The translations under genes and the position numbers were made by a program. A DNA stretch of 8,441 bases from Gammaproteobacteria bacterium (GTDB taxonomy: Bacteria; Pseudomonadota; Gammaproteobacteria; DRLM01): positions 1-8,441 of the forward strand of contig WFXX01000316.1 in NCBI GenBank assembly GCA_015490395.1, written 5' to 3'. The notes beneath the pieces are model-generated. The model searched no databases. It saw only the letters and a list, made by a program, of their open reading frames with translations, and had not been told where the DNA came from. Shown one piece after another: positions 5,418-8,441 of this stretch. Positions within the stretch are counted from its first letter, which is position 1; every line of letters starts with the position of its first letter.

Positions 5418-6770
5418 CTACTCGCGCAGCACGCACTTGCGGTAGAGATCCTTGAGGATCCCATCGGGGTCGTAGCGACGCTTGAGCTCGCGGTAGGTCT
5501 CGCCGCCGTAGATGGCCCAGAACTCCTCGGGCTCGAAATAGCTGTCGGAGTAGAGGGACTTGATGCCGCCCAGCTCCTGCACCTTGTGCTCCACCAGGCG
5601 GTTGAAGTGGCCGGGGGGATGGGGCTCGCGGGTGCGGATGACGTCCCAGAAGCCGAAGTTGATATAGAGGCGGTCCTCCATGGGATAGAGGGGGAAGCGC
5701 ACCGTCGGGTCGCGCGGGCGGATAGGACAGATCCACACCGGCGTGAAACGGATGGTCTCGAAATAGAAGCGGAAGAAGTCTACGGCCCGCTCCACGGGGA
5801 TGTCCACGTCCTGGATGACCGACTCCGAATGCAGCCTGAGGAGCCGCTCAATGCGCCGCGTCAGGCCCAAGCGGGCGTTCCAGCGCATGATCTTGGTGTA
5901 GGTGATGGAGTTGAGGCGCTCGCGCCCCAGGAGGCGCCGCACCAGCCAGTTCTGTGCGAAGACGTTCTTGGAGCACCAGAACCAGTCGGTGTCCCAGCGC
6001 CAGATGTAGTCGCGGATGGTGAGGTAGTCCTCCTCCCGCTCGCGGATGGAGCGGTAGTAGATGCGCTCGAAGGTGTAGTCGCTGGTGTAGGGGGCGTGCT
6101 CCGTGAAGCAGCCCAGGGTGAGGTACATCTCCCGGGGGGAGAAGATAGTGCCGTCCACGAAGTCCACGTCCTGGCGGGCGCACCACTGCGCCACCGCCTG
6201 GAAATAGGCCTCCGGATCGTTGAAGCGGTGGTGCTCGAGGCGCACATAGGGCCGCACGGGCACCGTCTGCACCACTAGGCGCAAGGCATAGCCCAGGGTC
6301 CCATACGAGTTAGGGAAGCCGAGGAACAGGTCCCGGTGCTCGTTGTCCGGGCGGGCCAGCACCACGTCGCCGGCGCCGGTGAGGACCTCCAGCTCGCGCA
6401 CCGTCTCGTGCACCAGGCCGTAGCGGAAGGAGGAGGCCTCGATGCCCACGCCCGTGGTGGCCCCGCCCACGGTGATGGAGCGCAGCTGCGGCACCACCGC
6501 GGGCATCACGCCCCGCTCCAGGCAGGCCTCCACGGCGGCGTGGTAGGGCGTCATGCCCTCTACCTCCAGCTCGCCGGCCTCCGGGTCGACACGCAGGACC
6601 TGGTCGAAGTCGCGCACGTCCAGGCGGCGGTCACCGGTCTCCTTGCGGTCGCGGAAGAGGTTGGAGGTCTCCTTGGCCAAGCGCACCGGCCGCCCACGCT
6701 CGCGCCGCAACGCTTCCACCAGCCGGTCCCGCTTGGCCCGGTAGGCATTCCCCTCGACGACCCCTTCCAT
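5418..6770 (-). CDS. FAD-dependent oxidoreductase, DHCR24-like
   Basis: The 450-residue protein belongs to the PCMH/VAO-type FAD-binding oxidoreductases and is most like Delta24-sterol reductase (DHCR24/seladin-1). The FAD-binding region spans about 50-175, with RSITVGGATTGVGIEASSF (97-115), YGLVHETVRELEVLTGAG and the NSYGTLGYA loop (154-162). The C-terminal substrate domain keeps DHCR24-like features: YTSDYTFERIYYRSI (228-242), the aromatic RDYIWRWDTDWFW (253-265), TPVWICPI (343-350), LYINFGFWD (368-376) and EEFWAIYGG (415-423). Family members reduce isolated C=C bonds of sterols or lipids; as I recall, bacterial relatives include the 10-methylene fatty acid reductase TmsA/BfaA. No methyltransferase partner is in view, so the substrate is unknown. 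No His or Cys clearly marks covalent flavinylation. The ATG at 6770 has a G-rich ribosome binding site five bases upstream. It is the first gene of an operon with DUF2235. Confidence 0.88.
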   Translation of the reverse strand: MEGVVEGNAYRAKRDRLVEALRRERGRPVRLAKETSNLFRDRKETGDRRLDVRDFDQVLRVDPEAGELEVEGMTPYHAAVEACLERGVMPAVVPQLRSITVGGATTGVGIEASSFRYGLVHETVRELEVLTGAGDVVLARPDNEHRDLFLGFPNSYGTLGYALRLVVQTVPVRPYVRLEHHRFNDPEAYFQAVAQWCARQDVDFVDGTIFSPREMYLTLGCFTEHAPYTSDYTFERIYYRSIREREEDYLTIRDYIWRWDTDWFWCSKNVFAQNWLVRRLLGRERLNSITYTKIMRWNARLGLTRRIERLLRLHSESVIQDVDIPVERAVDFFRFYFETIRFTPVWICPIRPRDPTVRFPLYPMEDRLYINFGFWDVIRTREPHPPGHFNRLVEHKVQELGGIKSLYSDSYFEPEEFWAIYGGETYRELKRRYDPDGILKDLYRKCVLRE

Positions 6771-6798
6771 GGCACCCCCCACACGCCCGCCACAACCC

Positions 6799-6827
6799 AC
6801 TTTAAGACGCAACCCCCCGGGCGGCAA
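6799..6827 (-). promoter_or_regulatory. Candidate promoter of the FAD oxidoreductase operon
   Basis: On the minus strand TTGCCG (6827-6822) and TAAAGT (6804-6799) are 17 bases apart. The -35 box is the same hexamer as in the promoter at 1793. A start near 6792 would give a leader of about 22 bases before the ATG at 6770. Confidence 0.45.
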
Positions 6828-6838
6828 GGCGGATGCGC

Positions 6839-6868
6839 TTGACGGCCGCGGCGGCTTTGCGCTGCAAT
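6839..6868 (+). promoter_or_regulatory. Candidate promoter of the cytochrome operon
   Basis: TTGACG (6839-6844) and TGCAAT (6863-6868) are separated by 18 bases, divergent from the minus-strand promoter with only 11 bases between their -35 boxes. The leader to the ATG at 6992 would be about 117 bases. It contains a hairpin CGGGGC-GCG-GCCCCG (6894-6908) and a perfect palindrome GGTGCC-G-GGCACC (6929-6941), either of which might be regulatory. Confidence 0.4.
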
Positions 6869-6991
6869 AGCCTGCCCGTACAACAACCAGCCGCGGGGCG
6901 CGGCCCCGGCCATTAGGACCAATGAGGAGGTGCCGGGCACCGCGCTGAGGCCGGAGCGCGCCGGTCGAGAGCACAGAGGGGGGAGCAAGCG

Positions 6992-7414
6992 ATGGGAAGG
7001 AAGTTGAGTGGATGGGTGCTGGCCCTAGCGGCGACCTCGCTGGCCGCGGCTCCTGCCTGGGGCGCCGAGCAGCAGCAGGCGGCGAAGCAGCAGGCCAAGG
7101 TCCCGGCCATCCACCTCAACAGCGGCCCCTGGCTGAAGCACTTGAACCTGGATCGCGAGCAGCTCGAGCGCATCCGCAAGGCCGTGGCCAAGGCCCTCAC
7201 CGCGCCCATCGACGAGGAGATCCAATGCGGCAAGGTCTACATGGACTGCACGGTGCGCGCGGCGCGGGAGTGGATCAGTGGTGGCGTGAAGCACCGGCAG
7301 ATCGTTATCGTGATCCACAAGGGGCCGCAGAGCGGCGGGCCCACCGGATCCAAGGCCTTCGCCATGAACGTGGTGCGCCAGGTAGGAGGCCAGTGGCCCG
7401 AGATTCGCATCTGA
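6992..7414 (+). CDS. Small exported two-cysteine protein of unknown function
   Basis: The predicted protein has 140 residues. Residues 1-24 form a clear signal peptide (MGRK, hydrophobic core WVLALAATSLAAA, cleavage after AWG). A Gln/Ala/Lys-rich stretch (25-37) leads into a small alpha/beta domain with a helix LDREQLERIRKAVAKAL and a strand HRQIVIVIHKG. Two cysteines (79 and 86, pattern C-x6-C) are the only ones and could form a disulfide in the periplasm; this is not a haem motif. A G-rich ribosome binding site (GGGGGGAG, around 6977-6984) precedes the ATG. I do not recognise the family. The gene overlaps the start of the cytochrome gene by 22 bases, so it may serve the same periplasmic redox process, for example as a partner or chaperone; that is inference from context only. 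Confidence 0.85.
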   Translation: MGRKLSGWVLALAATSLAAAPAWGAEQQQAAKQQAKVPAIHLNSGPWLKHLNLDREQLERIRKAVAKALTAPIDEEIQCGKVYMDCTVRAAREWISGGVKHRQIVIVIHKGPQSGGPTGSKAFAMNVVRQVGGQWPEIRI

Positions 7415-7866
7415 GAACGCAGCTTCTCCCCTTGGCAGCCGCGGTGCTGACCGCGACGCTGGCGGTGATCGCTCCCGCGACCGGCGCGGGCTGGGATCCG
7501 GTCGCCCTGGAAGACCTGCCAGCGCCGTTGCGCCAGAGCGTGTCAGAAGGGCGTCGACTGTTCATGGAGGAGGGCTTCGGTGGCAACGGGCGCCGCTGCA
7601 CCAGCTGCCACCTCGAGGGCGGTACGCGGCGGGGGCACCTACCCGACGGTCGCACCGTCCCCTCCTTGGTGGGCGTCGCCGCCACCTTTCCCAAATACAA
7701 GGCACGGAGAGAGCGGGTCTTGACCCTCGCCGATCAGGTGCAGATCTGCGTGGCCGGGGGCATCCAGGGCAGGCCGCCGGCCCAGGGCAGTGACACCATG
7801 CGCGCCCTTCTCTCCTATCTGACCTTCCTGTCACAGGGACGCCCCATCCGGCTGGGGGGGCGTTGA
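7393..7866 (+). CDS. Exported monohaem cytochrome c
   Basis: The 157-residue protein has an N-terminal signal peptide (core LLPLAAAVLTATLAVIAP, cleavage near residue 32) and one haem-binding motif CTSCH (69-73). Met136 in the pattern SDTMRALLSYLTFLSQG is the likely sixth haem ligand. The order CxxCH...P.LVGVAATFPKY...R...LADQVQICV...M.AL.SYL..LS resembles domains of SoxA and thiosulfate dehydrogenase (TsdA)-type cytochromes, but with a single haem and the short length of a class I carrier. Cys119 (QICVAGG) sits where those families have a conserved Cys-containing segment. It should act as an electron carrier in the periplasm; the partner is not shown. No ATG is available. The GTG at 7393 is chosen because AGGAGG (7384-7389) lies just upstream and the signal peptide follows, although the spacing of three bases is short. 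It overlaps genes on both sides. Confidence 0.87.
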   Translation: MARDSHLRTQLLPLAAAVLTATLAVIAPATGAGWDPVALEDLPAPLRQSVSEGRRLFMEEGFGGNGRRCTSCHLEGGTRRGHLPDGRTVPSLVGVAATFPKYKARRERVLTLADQVQICVAGGIQGRPPAQGSDTMRALLSYLTFLSQGRPIRLGGR

Positions 7867-8309
7867 GGGCCGTGCGCGCTCACGCCCACCTGCTGGACGT
7901 GGCCACCGAGGCGCCGGTGCAGGTGGTGGACATCACCGCCCGGGTCCAGGAGCTGGTGGCCGGCGACGAGGTCCGCGAGGGGGTGGTGGTGGTCAGCTCC
8001 CGGCACACCACCACGGCCATCGCGGTGAACGAGCCCGAGACCGGGCTGCTGGAGGACCTGGCGGCCACCCTGGCCCGCCTGGTGCCGGCCGGTCAGGGCT
8101 ACCGGCACGACGACCTCGCAGCCCGGGGCAACCCCCCCGGCGAGCCCATGAACGCCCACGCCCACCTGCAGGCCCTGCTCCTAGGCTCCAGCGAGGCCGT
8201 GCCGGTGGTGGAGGGGCGGCTGGCCCTGGGGACCTACCAAGCCCTCTTCCTGGTGGAGCTGGACGGGCCGCGCAGCCGCCAGGTCTCCGTGATGGTGCTG
8301 GGCGCCTGA
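7863..8309 (+). CDS. yjbQ: YjbQ/UPF0047 family protein
   Basis: The 148-residue product is a full-length member of the YjbQ/UPF0047 family (TIGR00149; E. coli YjbQ has 138 residues). Family landmarks are SSRHTTTAIAVNEPE (45-59), YRHDD (80-84), MNAHAHL (96-102), LLGSSEAVPVVEGRL (106-120) and LGTYQALFLVELDGPRSR (122-139); the clustered His residues (48, 82, 99, 101) are the presumed active or metal site. Members have been linked to thiamine-phosphate synthase-like activity, but the physiological role is unsettled. The protein is cytoplasmic, unlike its two exported operon neighbours. The TTG at 7863 overlaps the cytochrome stop (TTGA) behind a run of seven Gs; a GTG at 7872 would give 145 residues and is an equally good start. 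Confidence 0.92.
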   Translation: MRAVRAHAHLLDVATEAPVQVVDITARVQELVAGDEVREGVVVVSSRHTTTAIAVNEPETGLLEDLAATLARLVPAGQGYRHDDLAARGNPPGEPMNAHAHLQALLLGSSEAVPVVEGRLALGTYQALFLVELDGPRSRQVSVMVLGA

Positions 8310-8315
8310 GCCCCT

Positions 8316-8338
8316 TTGACAAGCCCCCCTGTCACAGG
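8316..8338 (+). promoter_or_regulatory. Consensus -35 box with nested dyad symmetry
   Basis: A perfect TTGACA (8316-8321) stands seven bases after the YjbQ stop. It is part of an inverted repeat TGACA-N8-TGTCA (8317-8334) and is followed by CCTGT-C-ACAGG (8328-8338). No good -10 box follows at 16-18 bases (GATAGC, ATAGCT and TAGCTT are weak). A promoter needing an activator or controlled by an operator is possible. Confidence 0.35.
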
Positions 8339-8376
8339 ATAGCTTCCCTGCCGGGGCCAGGCCCAGGGGGGTCCGC

Positions 8377-8382
8377 TATACT
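8377..8382 (+). promoter_or_regulatory. Candidate -10 box before the edge hairpin
   Basis: TATACT matches the consensus at five of six positions, but no -35 match lies 16-18 bases upstream. Initiation would fall near 8389, about eleven bases before the inverted repeat at the right edge. Confidence 0.3.
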
Positions 8383-8399
8383 ACTCATTCGACCCCCGC

Positions 8400-8441
8400 C
8401 CGCCGTGGTGAGGGCCCGCGCGGGGGCCCTCACCACGGCGG
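8400..8441. repeat. Perfect 18-bp inverted repeat at the right edge
   Basis: The arm CCGCCGTGGTGAGGGCCC (8400-8417) is exactly complementary to 8424-8441, with a six-base loop GCGCGG. The stem is very GC-rich and may extend past the window. If a T-run follows outside, it is a strong intrinsic terminator; the position after the YjbQ gene suits that. It could also be the whole body of a short hairpin RNA started from 8389, or a fold-back artefact if this is a contig end. Confidence 0.7.

Noticed and set aside
4259..5455. Long open frame on the plus strand (398 codons)
   Set aside because: It is antisense to the DUF2235 gene, whose catalytic motifs are clear; the plus-strand translation is a Gly/Ala/Val/His-rich product with no motif, as expected in high-GC DNA.
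5322..6278. Long plus-strand open frame (318 codons) over the FAD gene
   Set aside because: It is antisense to the DHCR24-like protein and shows no signal of its own; it is an artefact of G/C-rich third positions.
6922..6948. Eight-codon leader peptide in the cytochrome operon leader
   Set aside because: It is too short, has no good ribosome binding site and overlaps a palindrome that explains the sequence pattern better.
6771..6974. N-terminal extension of the FAD oxidoreductase by 68 residues
   Set aside because: The extension is Arg/Gly/Pro-rich, covers both divergent promoters and matches no part of the family; the ATG at 6770 has its own ribosome binding site.

Overview
The window is about 70% GC, and almost every real gene has a strong G/C bias at third codon positions. 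It looks like the chromosome of a high-GC Gram-negative bacterium, probably a gammaproteobacterium. The hints are sigma70-type promoters with 17-bp spacing, several exported proteins including a c-type cytochrome, and an isoleucine-type tRNA(CAU). The lineage is inference. A sulfur-oxidising or chemolithotrophic relative would fit the cytochrome, but nothing here proves it.

Left part (1-3143): the 5' end of an unidentified minus-strand gene leaves at the left edge. Facing away from it is a long plus-strand gene for a probable beta-propeller-like protein, broken by a one-base frameshift near 775 and lacking a recognisable N-terminus. A well-formed extended -10 promoter then drives a small exported protein (1882-2520), followed closely by an unknown soluble protein (2553-3143).

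Middle part (3144-4206): a 171-bp purine-rich, hairpin-forming leader precedes a four-helix membrane protein. The 3' end of that gene runs out of frame into the C-terminal remnant of a tyrosine recombinase (integrase). A 48-codon open frame follows and ends on bases of a tRNA gene. The tRNA has anticodon CAU and the acceptor-stem features of the minor isoleucine tRNA. This is the most mosaic part of the window and looks like the scar of a lost mobile element.

Right-middle part (minus strand, 6770 down to 4232): a two-gene operon encodes an FAD-dependent oxidoreductase related to Delta24-sterol reductase (DHCR24) and a DUF2235 alpha/beta hydrolase of the Tle1-like phospholipase fold. The pairing suggests work on a lipid substrate, but the substrate is unknown.

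Right part (6992-8309): diverging from that operon, three tightly packed genes overlap at both junctions. They encode a small exported two-cysteine protein, an exported monohaem cytochrome c, and a YjbQ/UPF0047 protein. The window ends with promoter-like sequences and a perfect 18-bp inverted repeat lying exactly on the right edge.

I see no CRISPR array, no complete mobile element and no complete, clearly novel multi-gene system. The best leads are the FAD oxidoreductase/DUF2235 pair, the integrase scar beside the tRNA, and the hairpin at the right edge.
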